Assembly (NCBI RefSeq): GCF_011065895.1
Contig: NZ_JAALCR010000004.1
Location: forward strand, 186,001 to 250,000
Length of the DNA stretch: 64,000 nucleotides
Reading direction: 5' to 3'
Source: Paludisphaera rhizosphaerae
GTDB lineage: Bacteria > Planctomycetota > Planctomycetia > Isosphaerales > Isosphaeraceae
Shown: positions 10,613 to 18,991 of the stretch, piece after piece
Layout: each line of letters starts with the position of its first letter
How positions within the stretch are numbered: the stretch's first letter is position 1
Made by a program: the position numbers and the translations under genes
Notes under the pieces: generated by a model
Told to the model about the DNA's origin: nothing
Database searches by the model: none
What the model saw: the letters and a program-made list of their open reading frames with translations, nothing else

Positions 10613-11943
10613 TCGGCGGCGACGTCGTGCGACTCCCTGGGATCGGCGTCCAAGTTGTAGATCTCGATCGCCGTCTTCCCCTGGCGGAGGTTCTGTCGAA
10701 CTCCCTTCCAGGGTCCCATCCGAACCGCCTGCTGGCCACCGTAGGAGGCGAACTCCCAGTAGAGGAAATCGTGGGCCTTCTGGGCGTCCGGACGGCCGAG
10801 GAGCGTCGGGGCGAAACTCACTCCATCCAGCCCCGGCGGCAGGGCGTCGCCGATCCCCGCCAGATCCAACAAAGTCGCGGGGACGTCCGGAAAGTAGCCG
10901 ATGAAGTCGCTCGTGGTCCCCGGCTTGATCCGTCCTGGCCAACGAACGATGAAGGGGACCGCAATCCCCCCCTCATAGACCGAGCCCTTCAGCCCCCGCA
11001 AATCGCCGCCGGACTTGAAGAATCCAGTGTCCGCGCCGCCGACGTCGTGGGTCGGCCCGTTGTCCGAGGAGAAGATCACGATGGTGTCGTCGTCGATACC
11101 CGTCGCCTTCAACTCGTCGAGAATTCGTCCGACGGTTCGATCCATCCGCGTGACCATCGCAGCGTAGGCGGCGTGGGGCTTTGGGTGGGGCAGATATCCC
11201 TTGTCGCCCTTGTACGGATTGGCGTCTTCGAGCTTATCGGTGTACTCGGCCAGCGAATCCTCCGGAACCTGAAGGGCGACGTGCGGGATGATGAACGGCA
11301 GGAACAGGAAGAACGGGGCGTCCTTGTGCTCGCGGATGAATTTCAAGGACTCGGCCTCGAAAAGGTCGTGCGAGAAGGTCTCGCCCGTAAGTCCGGCCGT
11401 GTTTCCCTTGAGCATCACCCTCTCGTGGTCGTTCCAAAGGTATGTTGGATAGTGGTTGTGGGCGTGTCGCTGGCAGTTGTACCCGAAGAAATGGTCAAAC
11501 CCTTGCTTGAGCGGCTCGCCTTCGGACCCGGGAAAGCCCAGGCCCCACTTGCCGATCGCCGCTGTGGCGTAGCCGCGCGACTTGAACATCTCGGCCATCG
11601 TGATTTCGGAGTCGGGGATCGGCGCCTGGCCCTCCGGCTGGATCTCTCGATTGTCTCGGACGAAGCCGTGGCCCGAGTGCTTGCCGGTCATCAACGTGCA
11701 GCGCGACGGCGCGCAGACGGGTGACCCCGAGTAGAACCGGTCGAAACGCATCCCCTCGGCGGCGAGATGGTCGATCGAAGGCGTCCGGATCTTCGCCTGC
11801 CCATGCACGCCCACCTCGAACTTGCCAAGGTCGTCGGCGAAGATGAAGACGACGTTCGGCTTGCCGTCGCGGGCCCATACCGGAGCCGCTGTCGCCAGAA
11901 GCAGAAAGGCGCAAAGCCTGTTCGTCCAGGTTCGTCCGCTCAT
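10519..11943 (-). CDS. Secreted arylsulfatase-type sulfatase
   Basis: The protein has 474 residues with a signal peptide (CAFLLLATAAPVWA). The active-site motif CAPSR at 77-81 is the type I sulfatase signature, whose Cys becomes formylglycine. The metal-binding pair FADD is at about 35-38, and GKWGLG and SSDNGP are also present. The family removes sulfate esters from carbohydrates or other compounds in the periplasm, and planctomycetes carry many copies. I chose the ATG at 11943 because the signal peptide starts there; an in-frame start 27 codons upstream has no signal-like sequence. No maturase gene is nearby. The 3' end overlaps a convergent peptidase gene. Confidence 0.93.
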   Translation of the reverse strand: MSGRTWTNRLCAFLLLATAAPVWARDGKPNVVFIFADDLGKFEVGVHGQAKIRTPSIDHLAAEGMRFDRFYSGSPVCAPSRCTLMTGKHSGHGFVRDNREIQPEGQAPIPDSEITMAEMFKSRGYATAAIGKWGLGFPGSEGEPLKQGFDHFFGYNCQRHAHNHYPTYLWNDHERVMLKGNTAGLTGETFSHDLFEAESLKFIREHKDAPFFLFLPFIIPHVALQVPEDSLAEYTDKLEDANPYKGDKGYLPHPKPHAAYAAMVTRMDRTVGRILDELKATGIDDDTIVIFSSDNGPTHDVGGADTGFFKSGGDLRGLKGSVYEGGIAVPFIVRWPGRIKPGTTSDFIGYFPDVPATLLDLAGIGDALPPGLDGVSFAPTLLGRPDAQKAHDFLYWEFASYGGQQAVRMGPWKGVRQNLRQGKTAIEIYNLDADPRESHDVAADQPEIVARIKEIMERSHVPSTLFPLPSIDSK

Positions 11944-12111
11944 GAGAGTCTCCGAAGCTGCGCCGAATGGGGATAAGTCGCGAGGGGAGGGCGACCCCTC
12001 TTTGTAATCGACCGAAAGGCGCACGGCCAGATCGCCGGCTTCGGGGCTCGCTTCGCGGCTATGCGCCGGTTACGATGCCGCGACGACCTCGAGAACGACC
12101 GGAGGTAGACG

Positions 12112-13530
12112 ATGACGATCCGACGAGCGGCGGCGTACCTTCTGGCGATCGCAACCGCAGCCTCCTCTGCAGAAGCCGCCGAGGGCTGGTCGGCAGGCGC
12201 TGCGGCGGCCGACGTCACGCCGCCAGGACCCGTCTGGCTCGCGGGCTATGCCTCCCGCAAATCACAGTCGGAAGGCGTGACGCTTCCGATCAAGGTGAAG
12301 GCGCTGGCCCTTCGGGATCCTTCCGGGTCGACGGCCGTGCTGCTCACGGCCGACGTCGTCGGCTTCGATCGTGGGTTCGCGTCCCGGGTGTTCGATCGGA
12401 TCGGCCAGGCCCATGGGCTGCCTCGAGGGTCAGTCGCCCTCTTTGCGTCGCACACCCACACGGCCCCGCTCGTCCGCGACGCCCGGCCGATGCTGACCGA
12501 GCGCGGCATGGATCTGGCGCAAGCGAAGCCCAACGACGACTTCCGCCGCGACATCGAGGAAAAGCTCGTCGGCGTCGCCGCTTCGGCTCTGCGCTCGCTA
12601 CGGCCTGTCGAGTTGGCCAACGGCGAGGGTGAGGCGCGTTTCGCGATCAACCGCCGCGAGAAGACGCCGAACGGCTACAAGATCGGCCTCAATCCCGACG
12701 GCCCCGTCGATCGCGCCGTGCCGGTGCTTCGGGCCGTCGACTCGGAGGGGAACCTCGTGGCCGTGCTGTTCGGCTACGCCTGCCACAACACGACGCTAAC
12801 CGACAAGATCATGACGATCTCTGGCGATTACGCCGGCTTCGCGCAGGCGAAACTCGAAGCCGACCACCCCGGCGTCGTCGCCCTCTTCGCCATGGGATGC
12901 GGCGCCGACGCCAATCCGAATCCTCGAGGGACCGTCGAGCTGGGACGGCTTCACGGCGACGAGCTGGCGAAATCGGTCGAGGATGTGCTGGCTCGCCCCG
13001 ATCGGCTGCGAGCAATCGAGGGCGCTCTGCGAACGGCCTTCGCCGAGCCCGGCCTCCCGCTCGCCGGGCCAACCGACCGCGCCTCGTACGTCGCCCGACT
13101 CGAGGAAACGCCCGAGAAGCCCGTCCAACGCGCCCACGCACGGAGGCTGATCGCCGCGATCGACGCGGGCCGCCCGATCCCGTCGACCTATCCGTACCCG
13201 ATCCACGCTTTCTCCTTCGGCGACTCCTTGGTGCTGGTCGCGCTGGCTGGCGAGGTTGTTGTGGACTACTCATTGCGGCTCAAGCGCGAGGCCGCCGCGC
13301 CGGGGCGGTCGCTCTGGGTGGCCGCCTACGCCGACGACGTCTTCAGCTACGTCCCGTCCGCCCGCGTCCTGGCCGAAGGAGGCTATGAGGGAGGCGACGC
13401 GATCTTCGGCTCCTACGCGAACCTCCCGGGCCCGTTCGCCTCCGAAGTCGAAGCGACGATCGTCGGAACCGTCCGCGACCTGATCGCCAGGATCGCACCG
13501 ACGCCGTCGAATCGGGAGCCGTCGCGATGA
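12112..13530 (+). CDS. Neutral/alkaline ceramidase-like secreted hydrolase
   Basis: The protein has 472 residues, with signal peptide MTIRRAAAYLLAIATAASSAEA and a strong ribosome site (GGAGGTAGACG before the ATG). The N-terminal domain of neutral/alkaline non-lysosomal ceramidases is recognised from GWSAGAAAADVTPPGPVWLA, LLTADVVGF and SHTHTAP (113-119), with further FGYACHNTT and MGCGADANPNPRG. These supply zinc ligands in the family. Full ceramidases cleave the amide bond of ceramide, but many bacterial proteins with only this domain have no known substrate, and the C-terminal Ig-like domain of true ceramidases is absent here. The stop overlaps the next gene by 4 nt, suggesting joint expression with the phosphoesterase. 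Confidence 0.85.
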   Translation: MTIRRAAAYLLAIATAASSAEAAEGWSAGAAAADVTPPGPVWLAGYASRKSQSEGVTLPIKVKALALRDPSGSTAVLLTADVVGFDRGFASRVFDRIGQAHGLPRGSVALFASHTHTAPLVRDARPMLTERGMDLAQAKPNDDFRRDIEEKLVGVAASALRSLRPVELANGEGEARFAINRREKTPNGYKIGLNPDGPVDRAVPVLRAVDSEGNLVAVLFGYACHNTTLTDKIMTISGDYAGFAQAKLEADHPGVVALFAMGCGADANPNPRGTVELGRLHGDELAKSVEDVLARPDRLRAIEGALRTAFAEPGLPLAGPTDRASYVARLEETPEKPVQRAHARRLIAAIDAGRPIPSTYPYPIHAFSFGDSLVLVALAGEVVVDYSLRLKREAAAPGRSLWVAAYADDVFSYVPSARVLAEGGYEGGDAIFGSYANLPGPFASEVEATIVGTVRDLIARIAPTPSNREPSR

Positions 13531-14195
13531 GGATCTGCTGCATCTCGGACCTCCACGGCTACCTGCCTGAAATCCCCGAGTGCGACTTGCTCCTGCTCGC
13601 GGGCGACCTCGTCCCCTTGAACGCGCACGGCAAGGCCGAGGGACGCATCTGGCTGGACGGTACGTTCCGTGTCTGGCTGGACGGACTCTCCGAGCGGCTG
13701 ACGGTCGTGGGCGTGGCGGGAAACCATGATTTCGTCTTCGAAGACGGCGAACCACGATTCTCCCGCCCCTTGCGGTGGACTTACCTCCAGGACTCGGCGA
13801 CGACGTTCGAGGGTTCGTCCATCTGGGGGACGCCCTGGCAGCCGACCTTCTACAACTGGGCGTTCAATCTCGATGAGCCTGAGTTGGCCTCCCGATGGGA
13901 CCTCATCCCCGAGGCGACCAATATCCTCCTGCTGCACGGACCGCCCTTCAGCTACGGCGACCCCACACCCAGCGGCCCCGTCGGCTCGCGCAGTTTGCTG
14001 CGCCGAATCCAGGCCGTGAAACCCACGCTCGCCGTGGCGGGACATGTCCACTCGGGCTACGGTGTCTACTCGATCGGCCCGACGACGTTCGTGAACGCCT
14101 CGTTGCTCAACGAGGACTACAGGCCCGCGAACCGCCCCGTCGTCCTCGACGTGACGGAGGCTGGGACGACGGTCGTGGAATGCGGCCCCCTTTGA
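13527..14195 (+). CDS. Calcineurin-like metallophosphoesterase
   Basis: The protein has 222 residues with all metallophosphoesterase motifs: D8-x-H10 (SDLHG), GDL at 26-28, GNHD, LLHGPP and GHVHSG. These bind two metals in the active site. No signal peptide, so probably cytoplasmic. Proteins of this size (MPPED/Icc type) hydrolyse phosphodiesters or cyclic nucleotides, but the substrate here is unknown. The start codon overlaps the stop of the ceramidase-like gene (ATGA), so translation is coupled. Confidence 0.9.
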   Translation: MRICCISDLHGYLPEIPECDLLLLAGDLVPLNAHGKAEGRIWLDGTFRVWLDGLSERLTVVGVAGNHDFVFEDGEPRFSRPLRWTYLQDSATTFEGSSIWGTPWQPTFYNWAFNLDEPELASRWDLIPEATNILLLHGPPFSYGDPTPSGPVGSRSLLRRIQAVKPTLAVAGHVHSGYGVYSIGPTTFVNASLLNEDYRPANRPVVLDVTEAGTTVVECGPL

Positions 14196-14217
14196 CTTCG
14201 CATCACGCGACCCTACA

Positions 14218-15438
14218 ATGCGTCGCGATATGGCACTCACAACACGCTTGACAGCCCTGTTTCTGCTTACGGCGGCCGCGGCTGCCTCACCGATCGCACA
14301 CGCCGGCGACGAGATTCGTCGGCTCCGCCTGGAGCCCGATCAAGCGGGCGCAGCGGCGGTGATCGTGCCGCTCCAGACCAATCTCATCCACACGACCCAG
14401 GTCTTTCCTGTCGACGAACTCGACCGGGTCGTCGCTGAAGCCCAGCAGATCGAGACGACGCTTGACCGTCTCGATAGGCTGATCCTGGCCTCCGGTTCTC
14501 ATCTCGCCGACGTCGTCCGGCTCCATGTGGTGCTGGGCCGCGAGGACTGGCGAGAGCCGCTGCGGGCGGCTCTCGCGAAACGCCTCGGAGGGGCCGAGGC
14601 CCCGGCCTGGACCTTTGTCGGCGGCACGCCAGCACGGCCCGGAGCCATCCTGGCGATCGACGCCGTGGTGAGCGTCGCGGAAAGTCCCGCTCCGGGCCGT
14701 CGTGTGACGAAAGGCGTTCTGACCGGGTTCACGAAAGGCTCGGCGGCTTTCTCGATCCTCTCCGGAGGCCCCCGCGTCTTCATCTCCGGCCAGGCCGAGC
14801 AGGACGCCGACCTCGCGACGGCGACTCGCCAGACGCTTCGCAGCCTGGGAGATTCGCTCCGCACGCTTGGACTGGGCCGGGAGCATGTCGCCCAGTTCAA
14901 AGCCTTCGTGCAACCGGCCGACTCGACCGATGTCGTCGAGCGCGAACTCGCCGCTTTTTACGAGGGTGACACGCCCCCGCCGTTGGTGCTCGTCGGCTGG
15001 AAGTCGCCGGCCACGACGCCCATCGAGATCGAGTTGATCGCCGCTTCGGACGCGCCGGCCGGAGCAGACGCCGTGGAATACCCACCGTTGCCGCCGTTGA
15101 AGCCGTCTCCGGTTTTTAGCCGATCAGCGCGCGTGAACCGCGGCTCACTCGTCTACACATCGGGACTCCTCGGTCCCAAGGGCGCCGACGGGGCGGGCCA
15201 GGTCCAGGGGATCTTCGACGATCTCCGCGGCCTGCTGACCGAAGCCGGATCAGACTTCCGCAACATGGCCAAGGCCACCTATTACGTCTCCGATCCAACC
15301 GCCGACGCAGCGTTGGGTGCGATTCGCCCCAAGCTGTACGACCCCGCCCGGCCTCCCGCCGCCTCCAAGGCCATCGTCCCCGGCGTCGCCTCTCCCGGCC
15401 GGGGCATCGAGATCGACATGATCGCCGTCACCCCCTGA
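14218..15438 (+). CDS. Secreted protein with three RidA/YjgF-type domains
   Basis: The protein has 406 residues: an N-terminal signal peptide (LTALFLLTAAAAASPIAHA) and then three RidA-like (YjgF/YER057c/UK114) units at about 30-155, 156-275 and 295-406. The third is the most recognisable, with GSLVYTSGLLGP and ATYYVSDP. Cytoplasmic RidA proteins hydrolyse reactive enamines/imines with a conserved Arg. Here the corresponding position in the third unit reads PPAASKAIV, without that Arg, so deaminase activity is doubtful. Export and triplication within one chain are also unusual. It follows the phosphoesterase by 22 bp and may share its transcript. Confidence 0.82.
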   Translation: MRRDMALTTRLTALFLLTAAAAASPIAHAGDEIRRLRLEPDQAGAAAVIVPLQTNLIHTTQVFPVDELDRVVAEAQQIETTLDRLDRLILASGSHLADVVRLHVVLGREDWREPLRAALAKRLGGAEAPAWTFVGGTPARPGAILAIDAVVSVAESPAPGRRVTKGVLTGFTKGSAAFSILSGGPRVFISGQAEQDADLATATRQTLRSLGDSLRTLGLGREHVAQFKAFVQPADSTDVVERELAAFYEGDTPPPLVLVGWKSPATTPIEIELIAASDAPAGADAVEYPPLPPLKPSPVFSRSARVNRGSLVYTSGLLGPKGADGAGQVQGIFDDLRGLLTEAGSDFRNMAKATYYVSDPTADAALGAIRPKLYDPARPPAASKAIVPGVASPGRGIEIDMIAVTP

Positions 15439-15483
15439 TCCGCCTTTTGACGGCTCCTTTTCTCCTCATTCATGGAAATCGAC

Positions 15484-16536
15484 ATGAGCACCAAGGCCTA
15501 CGCCGCTCGCGCGGCTGATTCCCCGCTTTCGCCGTTCTCACTGAGTCGCCGCGATCCTCTCCCGAACGACGTTCTCATCGACATCCTCTACTGCGGCGTT
15601 TGCCACTCCGACCTCCACCAGGTCCGCAACGAGTGGCACAACACGGTCTATCCCTGCGTCCCCGGCCATGAAATCCTCGGCCGGGTCTCAAAGGTCGGGA
15701 AGGACGTTAAGAAGTTCAAGGAAGGCGACCTGGCGGCCGTCGGCTGCATGGTCGACTCCTGCCGCACTTGCCCTTCCTGCAAAGCCGGCCTGGAGCAGTT
15801 CTGCGAGACCGGCGGCACGGTCTTCACGTATAACGGCCCCGACAAGCACCTCGGCGGCGTCACCTTCGGCGGATACTCGGAGAACGTCGTCGTCGACGAG
15901 GCGTTCGCGCTCAAGGTGTCGGACAAGGTCAAGGATCTCGCCGCCGCGGCTCCCCTGCTCTGCGCCGGGATTACGACGTATTCGCCCCTGAAGCACTGGA
16001 AGGTGGGGCCCGGACAGACGGTGGGGATCGTCGGCCTCGGCGGGTTGGGGCACATGGGGGTGAAGTTCGCGCACGCCTTCGGCGCGCACGTCGTCCTGTT
16101 TACGACATCCCCCGGCAAGGCCGAGGACGCCAAGCGGCTCGGCGCTGACGAGGTCGTCGTATCCAAGGATCCCGACGCGATGGCCGCCCGGGCTCGCAGC
16201 TTCGACTTCATCCTCGACTGCGTCTCCGCCCAGCATGACGTCAACGCCTACCTGAACCTTCTGAAGCTCGACGGCACTCTGACCCTCGTCGGCGCTCCGG
16301 AAAATCCCCTCCCCGTCGCTGCCTTCAACCTGATTCTCCCTCGACGCAACTTCGCCGGTTCGGCCATCGGCGGCATCCCCGAAACCCAGGAGATGCTCGA
16401 CTTCTGCGCCGAGCGCGGAATCGGCTGCGACGTCGAGTTGATCAACATTCAGGACGTCGAGACCGCCTACGATCGACTCCTCAAGAGCGACGTTCGGTAC
16501 CGATTCGTCATCGACATGGCCTCGCTGAAGAACTGA
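15484..16536 (+). CDS. Zinc-dependent alcohol dehydrogenase (cinnamyl-alcohol/YahK type)
   Basis: The protein has 350 residues in the medium-chain dehydrogenase family. Catalytic zinc ligands are Cys40 in CGVCHSDLH and His62/Glu63 in GHE; structural zinc ligands are Cys93, 96, 99 and 107 (CRTCPSCKAGLEQFC). The nucleotide-binding motif GLGGLGHMG follows at about 185. This pattern fits the CAD/YahK branch, which reduces aldehydes with NADPH in the cytoplasm. I prefer the ATG at 15484, preceded by GGAAA, over the ATG four codons earlier at 15472. It lies downstream of the RidA-like gene on the same strand. Exact substrate unknown. Confidence 0.92.
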   Translation: MSTKAYAARAADSPLSPFSLSRRDPLPNDVLIDILYCGVCHSDLHQVRNEWHNTVYPCVPGHEILGRVSKVGKDVKKFKEGDLAAVGCMVDSCRTCPSCKAGLEQFCETGGTVFTYNGPDKHLGGVTFGGYSENVVVDEAFALKVSDKVKDLAAAAPLLCAGITTYSPLKHWKVGPGQTVGIVGLGGLGHMGVKFAHAFGAHVVLFTTSPGKAEDAKRLGADEVVVSKDPDAMAARARSFDFILDCVSAQHDVNAYLNLLKLDGTLTLVGAPENPLPVAAFNLILPRRNFAGSAIGGIPETQEMLDFCAERGIGCDVELINIQDVETAYDRLLKSDVRYRFVIDMASLKN

Positions 16537-16569
16537 GCCTGAGTCGATCGTCCACCGCCCCGGACCTAA

Positions 16570-17466
16570 TCATGTCGTCCTCGACGACGGGTGAACCGGG
16601 GCGTGTTTCAGGGTTTCCAAAAAGCTGAGCATCAGCCGAGACTGATACCGGTCCGGGTTCCAGCAGGCGGTAACCGTCCGCGACGGCTTCTCGCCGTCGA
16701 GCGAGCGGAACCGCAGCCGCGGCGTGGGCTCGGCCGGGACGGCCATCTGGGGGATCAGCGAAATACCGAACCCCTGAGCCACCAGTTGCTGAACCGTCGC
16801 AAGCTGGCTGACGCGCCCTGTCGTCACCGGCTGGAATAATCGGCGTCGGCAGAAGCCGCGGATGTCGTCGGAGAGGCAGTGGGCCTCATCCAGCAGGACG
16901 AACGGAAGATCGCGGAGATCGTCCAGCTCAACCTGATCGCGTCCGACGAGCGGATGATCGGCTGAGGTGGCCAGGAGGAGTTCCTCTTCAAAGAGGGTCT
17001 CAAACTTCAAATACCCGCGCGACGCCGGCATCGCCAGAACGCCGACGTCGATTTCCCCAAGGGCGCAGCGGCGAAGGATGACCTCGGTCACCTCCTCGTT
17101 CACTTCAACTCGCGCCCGGGGATATTCCTCGTGGAAGGCTTCCAGCAAGCCGGGCATCAGATAGGGGGCGATCGTGGGAATCGCCGAAACCACGATCTTT
17201 CCCGTCTCGCCGTCGTCGCAGAGGAGTCTCGCCGTGTCGTCCACCAGCGAGACGATCTGCAGCGCCCGCCGCCTCAGCAATTCGCCCGCCTCGGTGAGCG
17301 CCACCTGTCTCCCCTGACGCTCAAAGAGCTGCCGCCCCAACGACTGCTCCAGCCGACCGATCTGCTGGCTGATCGCCGGCTGACTCACTCCGAACTCTCG
17401 CGCCGCCCCCGTGAAACTCCCCAACTCGGCCGCCTTGAGGAACATCCGAAGCTGCTGGAATTCCAT
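16570..17466 (-). CDS. oxyR: LysR-family peroxide sensor OxyR
   Basis: The protein has 298 residues. An N-terminal LysR helix-turn-helix (residues 1-60, SFTGAAREFGVSQPAISQQI) is followed by the effector domain. The segment HCLSDDIRGFC places cysteines at 197 and 206, the same spacing as the redox pair Cys199/Cys208 of E. coli OxyR, in the same local context. This supports a true hydrogen-peroxide sensor and not just a LysR homologue. It is divergent from ahpC and ahpD, the classic OxyR targets. The intergenic region holds overlapping promoters and an OxyR-like site that covers its start codon, so it is probably autoregulated. Confidence 0.92.
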   Translation of the reverse strand: MEFQQLRMFLKAAELGSFTGAAREFGVSQPAISQQIGRLEQSLGRQLFERQGRQVALTEAGELLRRRALQIVSLVDDTARLLCDDGETGKIVVSAIPTIAPYLMPGLLEAFHEEYPRARVEVNEEVTEVILRRCALGEIDVGVLAMPASRGYLKFETLFEEELLLATSADHPLVGRDQVELDDLRDLPFVLLDEAHCLSDDIRGFCRRRLFQPVTTGRVSQLATVQQLVAQGFGISLIPQMAVPAEPTPRLRFRSLDGEKPSRTVTACWNPDRYQSRLMLSFLETLKHAPVHPSSRTT

Positions 17467-17490
17467 AATTGCACCTTATGAATCCTATAG
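17465..17490. promoter_or_regulatory. Candidate OxyR binding site
   Basis: Read on the plus strand, ATAA-N7-TTAT-N7-ATAG matches three of the four OxyR half-sites (ATAG-N7-CTAT-N7-ATAG-N7-CTAT) at the right 11-bp period. The fourth position (17498-17501) does not match. It lies about 45-70 bp upstream of the predicted ahpC start point and over the oxyR start codon, fitting activation of ahpC and autorepression of oxyR. Confidence 0.5.
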
Positions 17491-17502
17491 CTCGACCCGG
17501 CG

Positions 17503-17530
17503 TTGAATTATAGACCAAAGCCCTTATGAT
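17503..17530 (+). promoter_or_regulatory. Predicted ahpC promoter
   Basis: TTGAAT (17503-17508), 16 bp, then TATGAT (17525-17530) fits a sigma-70-type promoter (4/6 and 5/6 matches). It would give an mRNA leader of about 165 nt before ahpC, in which I see no clear gene. Confidence 0.45.
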
Positions 17531-17535
17531 GACCA
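17507..17535 (-). promoter_or_regulatory. Predicted oxyR promoter
   Basis: On the minus strand TGGTCA (17535-17530), 17 bp, then a perfect TATAAT (17512-17507). It overlaps the ahpC promoter face to face, so the two probably interfere, and transcription would start near 17500, upstream of the candidate OxyR site. Confidence 0.5.
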
Positions 17536-17700
17536 TGACTGAGGAGACCTCCCGGACGAGCCGTCCCAGGACGACCTGGGCGGGGCGGCGTCGATTGAGC
17601 CGTCGAGGGCGGTCCTCGGGAACCTCTCATTCAGCCCGTCGCGCGTCGTGGACGCGTCGAACGAGCGCCCTGTTGAAATGCGATCTGGAGATCGATCGAA

Positions 17701-18228
17701 ATGTTGACCGTCGGCGACAAGTTCCCTGAGTTCACGGCGAAGGCGAGTCTTGGCAGCGGCCCCGAGGCGTTGCTCACGATCAGCAGCGAGCAGTTCGCGG
17801 GCAAGTGGGTTGTCTACTTCTTCTATCCCAAGGACTTCACGTTCGTCTGCCCGACCGAGCTGGTGGCCTTCAGCGAGCGTCTGGAAGACTTCAAGGACCG
17901 CGACTGCGAGGTCGTGGGCGGAAGCACCGACAACGAGTTCTCGCACCTCGCCTGGTGCAAGGACCACGACGACCTCCACGACCTCGGCTATCCGCTGGTC
18001 GCTGCTCAGAAGCTGGCCCCGGCGCTGGGGATCTGCGACCCCGTCGAAGGCTACGCCAATCGCGCCACGTTCCTCGTCGATCCCAACGGCGTGATCCAGT
18101 GGGCGGCTGTTTACAACGGCAACGTCGGCCGGAGCGTCGACGAGGTCGTTCGCGTTCTGGACGCCGTCCAGTCCGATGAACTCTGCCCCTGCAACTGGAA
18201 GAAGGGCGAAGCGACCATCGCGGTCTGA
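17701..18228 (+). CDS. ahpC: Peroxiredoxin AhpC
   Basis: The protein has 175 residues. The peroxidatic Cys50 lies in the AhpC/Prx1 motif DFTFVCPTE. A C-terminal LCPCNWKKGE (Cys162, Cys164) holds the resolving cysteine of 2-Cys peroxiredoxins; the family usually has CPANW, so the second Cys is unusual. It reduces hydrogen peroxide and organic hydroperoxides in the cytoplasm. It is divergent from oxyR and 81 bp upstream of ahpD, which can act as its reductant in bacteria lacking AhpF; no ahpF is seen here. Regulation by OxyR is likely. Confidence 0.95.
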   Translation: MLTVGDKFPEFTAKASLGSGPEALLTISSEQFAGKWVVYFFYPKDFTFVCPTELVAFSERLEDFKDRDCEVVGGSTDNEFSHLAWCKDHDDLHDLGYPLVAAQKLAPALGICDPVEGYANRATFLVDPNGVIQWAAVYNGNVGRSVDEVVRVLDAVQSDELCPCNWKKGEATIAV

Positions 18229-18249
18229 GCCCCTTCCCGACCGATTTCA

Positions 18250-18291
18250 GCGGGGCCGTCGCCGCGATGTTGCGATGATCGGCGGCCCCGC
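18250..18291 (+). terminator. Hairpin between ahpC and ahpD
   Basis: GCGGGGCCG and CGGCCCCGC form a 9-bp stem with a 24-nt loop in the short gap between the two genes, with no U-run. It could be a partial terminator or an mRNA-processing structure that lowers ahpD relative to ahpC. Confidence 0.35.
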
Positions 18292-18309
18292 CTTCACTCC
18301 CACGACCCA

Positions 18310-18864
18310 ATGAGGATTCCGAAGATGCGGTCCCTTGACGACCTGAAAGCGTCCCTGGGCGACGACACCAAAGACCTGCGACTCAATCTGGGAAACGTCC
18401 TGGACAACGGCGACCTGCTCCCCGTCGAACGCTGGGCCGTGGCGCTGGCGTCGGCCTATTTCCTGAGGGCCGGCGAGTTGGTCGAGGCTCTCACCGCGGC
18501 TGGTTCCGTTCACCTGACGCCTGAGGCGATCGCCGACGCCCGCGCCGCCGCCGCGATCATGGGAATGAATACGGTCTACTATCGCTTCCGCCACATGATC
18601 GGCAAACCGAGCTATTCTCAGCGTCAGGCCGGTCTGCGGATGTCGCGGATGGCCAAGCCGGCGGCCGGCAAGGGACTCTTCGAACTCGCCTCGATGGCCT
18701 GCGCCGCACTGGCCGGCTGCGAGATGTGCATCAAGGCCCACGAGCAGAGCCTGCTGCACGAAGGTTATACGGAGGACAAGGTTCACCAGGCCGTCCGGAT
18801 CGCCGCCGTGGTCAACGGCTTCCTGATTGCGACCGCGGCTGAGGCGACTGAAAGCGTGGCCTGA
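18310..18864 (+). CDS. ahpD: Alkylhydroperoxidase AhpD
   Basis: The protein has 184 residues. The active-site motif CEMCIKAHE gives Cys137, Cys140 and His144, the CxxC-x3-H pattern of AhpD, in an all-helical fold. In mycobacteria AhpD re-reduces AhpC through lipoylated dihydrolipoamide succinyltransferase and also has weak peroxidase activity. Its position directly after ahpC fits this partnership. The ATG at 18310 follows GAGG-like sequence poorly; a second ATG at 18325 is possible and would shorten it by five residues. Full-length compared with the family (~175). Confidence 0.94.
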   Translation: MRIPKMRSLDDLKASLGDDTKDLRLNLGNVLDNGDLLPVERWAVALASAYFLRAGELVEALTAAGSVHLTPEAIADARAAAAIMGMNTVYYRFRHMIGKPSYSQRQAGLRMSRMAKPAAGKGLFELASMACAALAGCEMCIKAHEQSLLHEGYTEDKVHQAVRIAAVVNGFLIATAAEATESVA

Positions 18865-18991
18865 CCGCGAGCCGCCGTCCCGGCTGATTGACCGTCCTTC
18901 GCACGCTTCCTAGAATGTCGTGGTCCCGACCGTCGCAGGCGGCTGTTCGGAGTGGTCGGGAGGCGTGGTACGGCGGGTATTCAGACGTCCG

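Noticed and set aside
17526-17729. Short frame upstream of ahpC
   Set aside because: Ser/Thr/Arg-rich translation without family resemblance, overlapping the predicted promoter and running into ahpC. Better seen as the mRNA leader.
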